Positions 15,936 through 23,917 of a stretch of DNA of 32,045 nt are shown here, one piece after another; positions within the stretch are counted from its first letter, which is position 1, and every line of letters starts with the position of its first letter. This stretch comes from an uncultured Atopobiaceae bacterium (GTDB lineage Bacteria; Actinomycetota; Coriobacteriia; Coriobacteriales; Atopobiaceae). Location of the stretch: contig CAAGLU010000270.1 in the NCBI GenBank assembly GCA_900770865.1, positions 1-32,045 on the forward strand. The letters are read 5' to 3'. The position numbers were made by a program, and so were the translations under genes. The notes under the pieces were generated by a model. The model was not told where the DNA came from, made no database searches, and saw only the letters and a program-made list of their open reading frames with translations.

Positions 15936-17969
15936 CTACCGGTCGACGTTGGTCGTGTCGTAGGAGACGTCATCCGGCTGCCCGTAGATGGCGCCAATGA
16001 TGTCGCGGACCACATACATTGCAGACGAGGCACCCGAGAGAACGCGGTCCATGTTTGCACCAACCGCGTACTTGGGATTCTCGGCAGGTACAAACGCCAT
16101 GAACCAGCCAACAGGCTCGCCCACAGAGGTCTGCTCTGCCGTGCCGGTCTTGCCACGGACGGCAACGTCGAGGTTGGTCCAGTGGGCCGCCTGGGTGGCG
16201 GACTCCTGATAGACCACGCCAGAGAGGCCCTCGTCGACAATGTCAAGGTTGGCCGAATCCTCGTCGGCGTTGATGATGACTTCCGGATTGTAGTCGATGA
16301 CGGTTCCTGAGCCCGTGGCGCTCTTGACGCTCTTGAGCACGTGCGGCTTGTAGATTGGCCCGCGGTTGGCTATGCCCGCATAGGCGTCGACCATCTGCAT
16401 GCACGTGACGAGAAGGTCGCCCTGGCCAATGGCAAGGTTGCAGTTGTCGCCGCCTTGCCAGGTGCGCTGCTCATCCGTAGCGCTGGACCAGTAGTTCCAC
16501 TTCCAGTCAGCGTCGGGGACACGGCCTTCCACCTCGCTGGGAAGGTCTATGCCCGTGAGGGAGCCCAAGCCAAACTTCTTGAAGGTATCCTGCATACCCT
16601 CTGGGTGGTCCTGGTCGTAGTAGAAGCCCTTGCCTATCTCGTAGAAGACGACATCGCAGGAGTAGGTGATGCCTGTGACGAGGTTCATCTCGCCATGGCC
16701 AGTTGTCCACCAGCACTTCATGGGATAGGCGTCGCCAAAGCCAGTCCACCAGCCGGTGCAGTACCACGAGGAGCTGGCGGTGGCGATGCCGTAGCTCAGC
16801 GCGGCGAGGGTGGTGAGGGACTTGATGATCGAGCCAGAGGGGTACTGGCCCGAGATCGCACGGTTCATGAGCGGGTAGTTTGCGTCCTCGGACTGCAGGG
16901 ACTCCCAGTCGCTGGTCGAGATGCCGCCCACAAAGATGCTCGGGTTGTAGGTGGGGTAGCTTGCCATGGCGATGACCTCGCCATTTGTGCAGTCGATGGC
17001 GACGGCGCAGGCACCCGTGGCAGAGTAGCCGGCCTTTTGCTGGTACTCGGCCACCTTGACTAAGGACTCCTCCGCCGCCTTCTGAACGTCCATGTCAAGC
17101 GTAAGCACGACGTCAGAGCCGCTGCGGGGTTCCACGTAGGTGGAGTAGTCAAGCACGTTGCCGTCTGCGTCGACGTAGACGGTCTGCTCGCCCGCAACGC
17201 CCTGCAGCACGCTCTCATACTGGAGCTCGACGCCCGACTGCCCCACGGTGTCGCCGGAGCTGTAGTGGACGGCGCCCTCGTCGGAGGAATCCGTAGAGTT
17301 GAGCTGGTCAGAGGTCACGGTACCGGTGTAGCCCACAACGTGCGCGGCAAGGGAGCCATAGGGGTAGGAGCGCTGGGTCCTCTCAGCCACCGAGACGCCC
17401 GTGAATACGGTGGGGTGCTCGCCCAGGAACGCAACGACGCGCCGGGAGACGTCGACAGCAACCGAACGCAGGCTCTGGGCACCTGCCGAGGAGTCCTCGA
17501 CCTTGCGCTTGACGGCCAGGGCAGGCATGCCAATCAGGTTGCCGATGAGAGTGAGCTCGATATCGTCGTTAGCGACATCCGCCTCGGCGAGAACCGTGAG
17601 GCTCGAGCGGTTGGTGACGATCTCCTTGCCGTTGCGGTCAAGGATGCGCCCGCGCGGTGCCGGAACCGAGACGGTGCGGGTGCGGTTGGACTCGGCCTGC
17701 TTGGTGTACTCGTCAGAGGACAAAAGCTGCATGGACCAGAGCTTGCCCAGGAGAATGGCAAAGATTCCGCCGGTGACGGCCGCCTGACCCACAAGGCGTC
17801 CCTGGGTGGTTGTCTCGGCAGACGTGTCGGAGCCGCCCGAGGCCTTAGGGCCGTTGCCCCCAATGTCAAACTTGAAGTTGGTCTCGGATCGTCCAAAGAC
17901 GAGAAACACGGCGACAAGTGCCGCCGCCACCGCAACGCAGACGATGATGATAATGACCGTGAAGCTCAT
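15936..17969 (-). CDS. mrdA: Class B penicillin-binding protein 2 (elongation transpeptidase)
   Basis: 677 aa. It cross-links glycan strands made by RodA. The PBP dimerisation region (PRGRILDRNG, about 105-114) is followed by the transpeptidase domain with active-site Ser380 in SIIK (380-383), the second motif SCD at 437-439 and KTG at 607-609. SxD rather than SxN occurs in other PBP2 proteins. Unusually, there are two hydrophobic segments at the N-terminus: residues 4-25, then a Ser/Gly/Thr linker, then about 58-83; most PBP2s have one. AAGG lies about 9 nt before the ATG. mreD precedes and rodA follows. Confidence 0.95.
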   Translation of the reverse strand: MSFTVIIIIVCVAVAAALVAVFLVFGRSETNFKFDIGGNGPKASGGSDTSAETTTQGRLVGQAAVTGGIFAILLGKLWSMQLLSSDEYTKQAESNRTRTVSVPAPRGRILDRNGKEIVTNRSSLTVLAEADVANDDIELTLIGNLIGMPALAVKRKVEDSSAGAQSLRSVAVDVSRRVVAFLGEHPTVFTGVSVAERTQRSYPYGSLAAHVVGYTGTVTSDQLNSTDSSDEGAVHYSSGDTVGQSGVELQYESVLQGVAGEQTVYVDADGNVLDYSTYVEPRSGSDVVLTLDMDVQKAAEESLVKVAEYQQKAGYSATGACAVAIDCTNGEVIAMASYPTYNPSIFVGGISTSDWESLQSEDANYPLMNRAISGQYPSGSIIKSLTTLAALSYGIATASSSWYCTGWWTGFGDAYPMKCWWTTGHGEMNLVTGITYSCDVVFYEIGKGFYYDQDHPEGMQDTFKKFGLGSLTGIDLPSEVEGRVPDADWKWNYWSSATDEQRTWQGGDNCNLAIGQGDLLVTCMQMVDAYAGIANRGPIYKPHVLKSVKSATGSGTVIDYNPEVIINADEDSANLDIVDEGLSGVVYQESATQAAHWTNLDVAVRGKTGTAEQTSVGEPVGWFMAFVPAENPKYAVGANMDRVLSGASSAMYVVRDIIGAIYGQPDDVSYDTTNVDR

Positions 17970-17978
17970 GACGCGACC

Positions 17979-18539
17979 TTAGAGGCCCCTGGTGCTGAGG
18001 TGCGAGCCGCCGCGGTGCCGCCCACCCATCGAGAGGTTGGGCCCGCCGCCAGTGGAACGCGAATAGAACCAGGCAAAAGGCAAGAAAGCGATGATGGTGA
18101 GAAGTGCCGTGGGAAGCGTGCGCAGGACAATCACATCAAGAAGTGACGAGGACTGCCCCACCATGAGCATCGCAAGATGGTAGATGAGAGACACCACGAG
18201 AGTGGCAATCGAGAACTCGGCGACGCTCGCGCCAAACTCGCCAGCCATGCGGTTTCTCCCCTCCTGGCCCATCACGTAGGCTGCGGCAGCACAAAGTCCA
18301 GCCATGAGCCCGATGGGCCCCGTGGTCGAAAGGTCAAAGAATAGTCCCGCGAAGAAGCCCGCAAGGACGCCCCTCCGTCCGCCCACGTTAAAGGCAACGC
18401 ACAAGGTGAAGATGAGAGCGAAGTTGGCACGGCCATTGCCGATGCCAATGTTGGGCGCAAGCGCAAGCTGCAGCACAGCGCACACGATGGCGAGGACGAG
18501 CGTGCCCCGCCGGTCCCTGTTCTTGTCGGCCACCTGCAT
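17979..18539 (-). CDS. mreD: Rod shape-determining protein MreD
   Basis: 186 aa integral membrane protein with about five hydrophobic segments (first at 12-30). The family signature is the FFAGLFFDLSTTGPIGLMAG stretch at about residues 62-81. MreD joins MreC and RodA/PBP2 in the elongasome. The C-terminus is a short Gly/Arg/Ser-rich cytoplasmic tail. An AGGGGAGGG run precedes the ATG. It lies 17 nt after mreC and 9 nt before mrdA, the classical order. Confidence 0.92.
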   Translation of the reverse strand: MQVADKNRDRRGTLVLAIVCAVLQLALAPNIGIGNGRANFALIFTLCVAFNVGGRRGVLAGFFAGLFFDLSTTGPIGLMAGLCAAAAYVMGQEGRNRMAGEFGASVAEFSIATLVVSLIYHLAMLMVGQSSSLLDVIVLRTLPTALLTIIAFLPFAWFYSRSTGGGPNLSMGGRHRGGSHLSTRGL

Positions 18540-18556
18540 GGCGAGCCCTCCCCTCC

Positions 18557-19597
18557 CTAGTTACCCGTGGACGTGGTCGACGTGCTTGTCGACGACGTGG
18601 TTGACGTGCCCGTGGTTGAGCTGCTTTCGGTACTCGAAGAGTCCGTGCTGGTTGAATCTGTGCTCGTGGAGTCGGTCGTGCTCGCAGAAGTCTCCTGGGC
18701 GTCAGCTGCCGCAACGTCCTCGGAGGTCGCGACCTGCGAGTCAGTGAGCGAGGTAATGACGAGGACCTCCTCGGCGTTCTCGGTGTGGGCGTACGGCTCG
18801 ACCACGATCGTGTAGTACATGGAGCCGGGGTTCTTCTCGACGCTGGTGACCTTGCCAAGCGGCAGGCCCTTGGGGAAGACTCCGCCCAGGCCACTCGTAA
18901 CCACGATGTCGCCCACCTCGACCGTCTGGTCGGTGCGAATCATGTCGAGGCTCACCTCGCCAGCAGCAGAACCATTGAGCATGCCTTGTGCCCTGCTCGA
19001 CTGGACCATGGCCGAGATACTCGAGGACTCGTCGGTCACCAGGAGCACCGTAGAGGAGGTAGCACTGCACTCGACAATCTGGCCTATGACGCCTGAAGAC
19101 GAGGTCACAGGCATGCCCACGGAGAGACCCGAGCTGGTGCCCTTGTCGATGGTGACGGTGGACGACCACGAGTCGCTCGAGCCCGAGATGATATGGGCTG
19201 CAGTCGACTGCAGGTTGTAGGTGCTCTGAAGGTCAAGAAGCCCCTGCAGGCGCGTAGCCGTCTGCTCTGCCTCCTCGAGCTCGGCGTTCCTGCTGCGCAA
19301 CTGGTCATTCTCCGCCTCAAGCTCCGAGAGCGTGGCCTGGTCGGCCGTGAGGTTGGAGAAGATGTTTCCCAGCCCCTGGAATGGCATGGAGATGGCAGAA
19401 CCCACCAGACGCACCGGCGTAGTGATGGTCTGGAAGCCACCACGAACGGCAGCGAGTGGTCCATCCTCACCCGTGCGAACGCCAACGGTGATAAGCACGA
19501 CCGAGATGATGAGGCACACGACAAGCTCGCGCCCGCCCGTGCCCTGGCTGTTGTTTCCCAGCCCCGAGGACGGGGTCCGGTTTCCTCCGAGCGGCAC
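18557..19597 (-). CDS. mreC: Rod shape-determining protein MreC
   Basis: 346 aa, GTG start at 19597, 2 nt after the mreB stop. MreC is a bitopic scaffold that activates PBP2. Visible are a cytoplasmic N-terminus, one membrane helix (24-40), a coiled coil (about 83-125, Glu/Leu/Gln rich) and the beta-rich MreC domain (about 135-285, with a VTSGLGGVFPKGLPLGKV block). The last 45 residues (302-346) are almost only Ser, Thr and Asp, a low-complexity extension absent from most well-studied MreC proteins. Only a weak ribosome-binding site is seen, so translation is likely coupled to mreB. Confidence 0.94.
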   Translation of the reverse strand: MPLGGNRTPSSGLGNNSQGTGGRELVVCLIISVVLITVGVRTGEDGPLAAVRGGFQTITTPVRLVGSAISMPFQGLGNIFSNLTADQATLSELEAENDQLRSRNAELEEAEQTATRLQGLLDLQSTYNLQSTAAHIISGSSDSWSSTVTIDKGTSSGLSVGMPVTSSSGVIGQIVECSATSSTVLLVTDESSSISAMVQSSRAQGMLNGSAAGEVSLDMIRTDQTVEVGDIVVTSGLGGVFPKGLPLGKVTSVEKNPGSMYYTIVVEPYAHTENAEEVLVITSLTDSQVATSEDVAAADAQETSASTTDSTSTDSTSTDSSSTESSSTTGTSTTSSTSTSTTSTGN

Positions 19598-19599
19598 GC

Positions 19600-20643
19600 C
19601 TACTGGCCCGTACTCTGGACAAAGCCGCCGGAAAGCGCGTTGGCCTCGAGGACCTTGGCGCAGCCGGTGACGACGTTTTCGAGGGCAGTGGGGCTCACGT
19701 TGACGGGCACGCCCGTCTCCTCGCGGAGACGCTGGTCAAGACCGCGGAGAAGCCCGCCGCCACCCGTGAGCAGGATGCCGTAGAACATGAGGTCAGAGGC
19801 AAGGTCGGGCGGCGTCACGTCGAGGGCGTCCTTGACGGCCTTGGTGACCTCGTCGAGCGGGCGATCCAGGGCACGGCGGATCTCCTCGCTCTCGATGCGG
19901 ACCGTCTTGGGCAGGCCACTCATGACGTCACGACCATTGACCTCAACGTCAAGCTCCTCGGCGAGCGGTGCCGCCGAGCCGACCTTGATCTTGATGTCCT
20001 CGGCCGTGCGCTCGCCGATGGAGAGGTTGTAGGCATCGCGGACGTGCTCGAGGATGGTCTGATCGAACTCGTCACCGGCGGTGCGGATAGACTGGGAGAC
20101 AACAATGCCGCCCATGGAGATGACGGCCACCTCTGTGGTGCCGCCGCCAATGTCCACGACCATCGAGCCCGTGGGGTCCTCGATGGGAAGGTCGGCGCCG
20201 ATGGCAGCTGCCATCGGCTCCTCGATGAGGTAGGCCTGGCGCGCGCCGGCCTGGATGGTTGCCTCGAAGACGGCGCGCTTCTCGACGGACGTGACGCCCG
20301 AGGGAACGCAGACAACCACGCGCGGCCGTGGCGACCAGGGGTAGCGGCGCTCGCGCGCCTTCTCGATGAAGTACCTGAGCATGACCTCGGTGACATCGAA
20401 GTCGGCGATGACGCCGTCCTTGAGGGGGCGCTCAGCGATGATGGAGCCAGGGGTGCGGCCAATCATGCGTTTGGCGTCGGCACCTACGGCAAGGACGCGG
20501 CTCTCGCTCTTGTCGATGGCGACGACCGAGGGCTCGTTGATGACGATACCCTGGCCCCTTACGGCCACGAGCGTGTTGGCGGTGCCCAGATCGATAGCAA
20601 GGTCGCCGCCATATTCGCCGAACAGTGAGTCGAAGATCGACAT
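19600..20643 (-). CDS. mreB: Rod shape-determining protein MreB (bacterial actin)
   Basis: 347 aa from the ATG at 20643, with AAGGA 5 nt upstream; the track-like extension of the frame beyond this has no support. MreB forms membrane-bound filaments that direct lateral wall synthesis. Actin-fold motifs are the phosphate-1 loop DLGTANT (18-24), phosphate-2 DIGGGTTEVAV and a C-terminal LLTGGGGLLRGLD adenosine loop. The N-terminal MSIFDSLFG is typical. It starts the mreBCD-mrdA-rodA series, 59 nt after the TPR protein gene. Confidence 0.97.
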   Translation of the reverse strand: MSIFDSLFGEYGGDLAIDLGTANTLVAVRGQGIVINEPSVVAIDKSESRVLAVGADAKRMIGRTPGSIIAERPLKDGVIADFDVTEVMLRYFIEKARERRYPWSPRPRVVVCVPSGVTSVEKRAVFEATIQAGARQAYLIEEPMAAAIGADLPIEDPTGSMVVDIGGGTTEVAVISMGGIVVSQSIRTAGDEFDQTILEHVRDAYNLSIGERTAEDIKIKVGSAAPLAEELDVEVNGRDVMSGLPKTVRIESEEIRRALDRPLDEVTKAVKDALDVTPPDLASDLMFYGILLTGGGGLLRGLDQRLREETGVPVNVSPTALENVVTGCAKVLEANALSGGFVQSTGQ

Positions 20644-20702
20644 AGCTTCCTTATCCCGTCTGCGCACCGGGGCGGTGCGCACGTTGCGTGCCGCGAGGAG
20701 CC

Positions 20703-22103
20703 CTAGCCCTGCGACGCGGTTCCCGTAGTGGTTGTGGTGGTACCGGTCGAAGACGTGGTCGACGAGGTCGAGTCCGAGGTGGTGGACGTGGTGTCTGCCG
20801 TAGTGGACGCGGTATCCGCGGAGGTAGACGCAGCGTCGCTCGTCACATTTGTCACCTTCCAGGAGATGCCGTCACGTACCAGGGAGATGGTGTAGGTCTG
20901 CGTGTCTCCCGTGGGAAGCGCAGCGGTGACCGTGGCCGTGGACTCGGTAGTGCTCCTGTCGACCTGGGTGGACTTGATGGTCGCGCCCGTGGGCACCGTG
21001 GACTCGATGGTCGCGGCATCAGAGGCCGGAACCGAGGCGGCGATGAAGCTGCCCAGGTCCTCGCCAGAGGTCTTGGCGTCAAAGAGCTGCTCGATCACGG
21101 CCTCCTGCGTGGGCCAGCCATAGCCACGGTAGTAGGCAAATCCGGCGGCACCAAGCGCCACCACGAGGATGACGAGGATGGTGATGAAGATCTTGAGGCC
21201 ACGATGATTGTGCTTGCGGCGAATCTTGCGCTCCTTCTTGTCTTGCTCGACAAGGTCCTCCTCAGAGACCGAGAAGAAGCCGGTGTCGTCAGCGGAGGGC
21301 ATGAGCTCGCCAGAGGCTCCCGTGGGGTCGAGCGGGTCGTATCCCCCACCGTAGCCCGCAGCGGCGAGAAGGGCGTCGGTGTCCGAGGGGCGCTTCTTAC
21401 CGGCAATGGCAGCCATGGCCTTGCGCGCGGCGTCGTAGGAAGCCTGCGCTTCGGGCGAGAGCACGAGCGTACCGTCTGCCGTGGCGTGATCGAAGGCGTC
21501 GACCGCCTCGGACATGCGGTTGGCGGCAACGTAGGCAAGGCCAAGATCGCAGTAGACCTGGTTCTGGCTCTGGAGGGGCGCCGAGAAGTCAAGCGCCGTG
21601 CGATATGCCTCGACGGCATCGACGGGCCGGCCGAGCTGCATGAAGCAGCCGCCAAGGTCGCACAGGGCAGAGGACGGGTTGGGGTTGGACTCGTCGATGG
21701 CGGCATTCCTGTAGGCGATGCCCGCGTTGCGGGGATCTCCCAGGCGCTCGTAGGCGGTGCCCAGTGCCATGTGGGCCTTGTACGGGGTGGCATAGGAGGT
21801 GTCACTTAGCGCCTGCGTGAGGGCGGTAACGGCCTCGGCAGGATGTCCAGCGGCGAGAAGAGCGCGGCCGCGGTTGCACGAGAGCGGGCCCACCTTGCCG
21901 TACGTAGTGTCGCGCAGAGCACTCTCGTATGCGGCGGCAGCGGCCTCGTACTGGCCGAGCTTCATGTAGGAGTTACCCACGAGGTGGTCAACGGGACCAG
22001 AGACCTCTCCCGGGTTCTTTGCCTGGGAGAGCCTGTCTACCGCGGTAAGCCAATCGCCCTGCTGGTAGGCGGCCTTGCCCGCCTCGTATGCCTGTTGATT
22101 CAC
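20703..22103 (-). CDS. TPR-repeat membrane protein of unknown function
   Basis: 466 aa with GTG start (22103) and GAGGGGG 6 nt upstream. Residues 1-225 contain at least five tetratricopeptide-like helix pairs (for example 3-30, 38-65, 75-100, 108-135, 145-172, 183-210), predicted cytoplasmic. A basic stretch (288-302, KKERKIRRKHNHR) precedes one membrane helix at 303-325, so the C-terminal 140 residues should be outside. That part is a small domain ending in a Ser/Thr/Asp-rich tail (about 421-466). It lies 59 nt upstream of mreB in the same direction, suggesting a link to cell-wall synthesis. No known family was recognised beyond TPR. Confidence 0.75.
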   Translation of the reverse strand: MNQQAYEAGKAAYQQGDWLTAVDRLSQAKNPGEVSGPVDHLVGNSYMKLGQYEAAAAAYESALRDTTYGKVGPLSCNRGRALLAAGHPAEAVTALTQALSDTSYATPYKAHMALGTAYERLGDPRNAGIAYRNAAIDESNPNPSSALCDLGGCFMQLGRPVDAVEAYRTALDFSAPLQSQNQVYCDLGLAYVAANRMSEAVDAFDHATADGTLVLSPEAQASYDAARKAMAAIAGKKRPSDTDALLAAAGYGGGYDPLDPTGASGELMPSADDTGFFSVSEEDLVEQDKKERKIRRKHNHRGLKIFITILVILVVALGAAGFAYYRGYGWPTQEAVIEQLFDAKTSGEDLGSFIAASVPASDAATIESTVPTGATIKSTQVDRSTTESTATVTAALPTGDTQTYTISLVRDGISWKVTNVTSDAASTSADTASTTADTTSTTSDSTSSTTSSTGTTTTTTGTASQG

Positions 22104-22136
22104 GTGAGACCCCCTCGCTTCGACACTGGCAAAACG

Positions 22137-22631
22137 CTACGCGCGGTGTTCGATCGTAATCGAGTTGATGACGTCGCCCTTGCGCAGGGCAGCAATGGTG
22201 TCGAGACCCTCGATGGTCTGCCCGAACACGGTGTAACCCTTGTCCAGGAAGTGCTGGGGGCCAAGGCAGAAGTAGAACTGGGAGCCGGCGGAGTTGGGAT
22301 CAGACGCGCGGGCCATGGCAAGCGCGCCGTCCTCGTGGCTGTTGTGAGGGTTGGTGGTGTACTCCTCATGGATGCAATAGCCCGGGCCGCCGGTGCCGTT
22401 GCCCACGGGGTCGCCGCCCTGAATAACAAAGCCGGGCTCGTAGCGGTGGAACGTGAGGCCATCGTAGAAGCCCTTCTCGGCCAGCTCGCAGAAGTTGGCC
22501 ACATGGATGGGGGCACCCTCGCCGTCAAGGCGCACCACGATGGTGCCCTTGCTGGTGTCAAAGACCGCGACCTCGTCGCCCTTCACCATATATGCCGGCG
22601 TGTAGAGCGGCTTAGAACCAAAGAGACCCAT
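22137..22631 (-). CDS. Cyclophilin-type peptidyl-prolyl cis-trans isomerase
   Basis: 164 aa, a single cyclophilin domain without signal peptide, so cytoplasmic. It speeds isomerisation of peptide bonds before proline. Active-site residues are seen at Arg63 and Phe68-Gln71 within FHRYEPGFVIQGGDP, followed by GNGTGGPGY, AMARASDPNSAGSQFYF (104-121) and FLDKGYTVFG. The Trp that commonly supports cyclosporin binding is Phe here (FLDK in place of WLD). GGAGGGG lies just before the ATG at 22631. The gap of 33 nt to the TPR gene suggests co-transcription. Confidence 0.93.
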   Translation of the reverse strand: MGLFGSKPLYTPAYMVKGDEVAVFDTSKGTIVVRLDGEGAPIHVANFCELAEKGFYDGLTFHRYEPGFVIQGGDPVGNGTGGPGYCIHEEYTTNPHNSHEDGALAMARASDPNSAGSQFYFCLGPQHFLDKGYTVFGQTIEGLDTIAALRKGDVINSITIEHRA

Positions 22632-22704
22632 GTCCCCTCCAAAGTGTCAAGCTCACAACGTCACGTGGACGTCGAGAGAATAATGGCAATCTTTCATCCC
22701 TACG

Positions 22705-22713
22705 ATAGTACCA
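22705..22713 (-). promoter_or_regulatory. Possible extended -10 promoter before the cyclophilin gene
   Basis: The 131-bp gap between the zinc-ribbon gene and the cyclophilin gene has TGG-TACTAT on the minus strand (22713-22705), an extended -10. A TTGCGT lies 19 bp upstream. It would start transcription about 65 nt before the coding region. Confidence 0.35.
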
Positions 22714-22762
22714 GCAAGCGACGGCCTGCACGCAATCGCCAGACGCCGCACACCGCCACCGC

Positions 22763-23812
22763 CTACTGCTCCGTGGGCTTCCACGCGTCGTAGTTCTCGT
22801 CGAAGAGCGTCTTGTAGCTGTCCGTGCCCGAGGAGTAGCCGATCTTCTCGAGCGGGGCCAAGATCTTCTTCTCCGTGGTCATGGTGACGGAGAGCTTCCA
22901 GGCCCCGCAGATGGCATCCGAGCGGTTGCGCAGCCAGTTCCCCAGCGTGGTCATGTTGGAGATGTCATCCGCGTAGGTGCCGTCTGAGTCATCAAGCGAG
23001 GCGATGTCATCAATCAGATTGGAGAGCTCAATGGCTGTCTGGTCGGCGGCGGCCTTGCCAGACTCGCGCTCGGACTCGGTGCCGCTTACACCCGTCGTAG
23101 TAAGGTCGGCCACGCTCTGGTCGAGCTGGTCCGCATAGGTGCCGAGCTTGTCGTAGTCATCGCTTATGGACTCGTAGACAGATTTGGTGCCTGTATCCGA
23201 GCTAGAGTCCGAGCTGGAGTCCGAGCTGTCGCTCGACGAGTCAGTTGTGGTCGCCGTGGAGCCGTCCTGCCCGGTAAGCGCAGAGATGTAGCCAGGATAG
23301 CCCGCCATCGACGTGTCGGCATCCGTTTGCGCGTGCGTGATGTAGAGGTTGGGATTCCACGGATGCGTAATCCAGAGAGCCATGCCGCCTGCCAGGACCA
23401 GCGCGGCCGCCGCAGCTACCATGAGCACCCGCGTGCGCGGCATGCGGTCATGGCGCACCGTCGCGGACTCCGGGCCAGGCTCGGACGGAATGGCGCTCTC
23501 GATGCGCGGCATGGCGCGCGTGGCGTCTGCGCCTCCCTCGTCGACATCCTCACCATCAGCGGCAACCGGCCCCTCGATGGTGGGTATGCCTAGGTCGCGC
23601 ACGGCCTGTCCACTCTTGGAACGGGCTGGCGCGCCAACGGGAGCGCCGCACTTGGGGCAGGAGTGGGCGTCAGGCGGAACCAGGGCCCCGCAGGTTGGGC
23701 ACCACGCTACCTTGGTCACGGGAATCCTCTGCGTAAGACCAAGGTCATAGTGGCAAGACGGGCAGGCGATGGCACCCGCAGGCACCTCCGCACCACAGTT
23801 TGGACACCTCAT
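22763..23812 (-). CDS. Double zinc-ribbon membrane protein, function unknown
   Basis: 349 aa from the ATG at 23812 with GGAGGG 7 nt upstream. Two CxxC-CxxC zinc ribbons lie at the N-terminus (Cys3, 6, 17, 20 and Cys38, 41, 52, 55). An acidic linker leads to one membrane helix (129-148). The outside portion begins with a Ser/Asp-rich low-complexity run (185-207) and ends in a mostly helical domain (about 210-349) rich in Asp and Leu, with a single Cys/Trp pair (ICGAWKLS). Topology would place the ribbons inside the cell. No enzyme motif is seen. It lies upstream of the cyclophilin and TPR genes in the same direction. Confidence 0.75.
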   Translation of the reverse strand: MRCPNCGAEVPAGAIACPSCHYDLGLTQRIPVTKVAWCPTCGALVPPDAHSCPKCGAPVGAPARSKSGQAVRDLGIPTIEGPVAADGEDVDEGGADATRAMPRIESAIPSEPGPESATVRHDRMPRTRVLMVAAAAALVLAGGMALWITHPWNPNLYITHAQTDADTSMAGYPGYISALTGQDGSTATTTDSSSDSSDSSSDSSSDTGTKSVYESISDDYDKLGTYADQLDQSVADLTTTGVSGTESERESGKAAADQTAIELSNLIDDIASLDDSDGTYADDISNMTTLGNWLRNRSDAICGAWKLSVTMTTEKKILAPLEKIGYSSGTDSYKTLFDENYDAWKPTEQ

Positions 23813-23917
23813 GCAAATCCCTCCCGTCTGTCTCTTACCCAGCAAAGCGAGTCCAGCCGCACATTCTCGCCGTTCCGCCCGCCGCGCACAATACCGCTAA
23901 GCAAGCTCTCACAAGGC

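Noticed and set aside
13736..16000. 754-codon open frame on the plus strand
   Set aside because: It runs antisense to the DUF697-like gene and rodA, with no ribosome-binding site or recognisable domain; long antisense frames are expected in GC-rich DNA.
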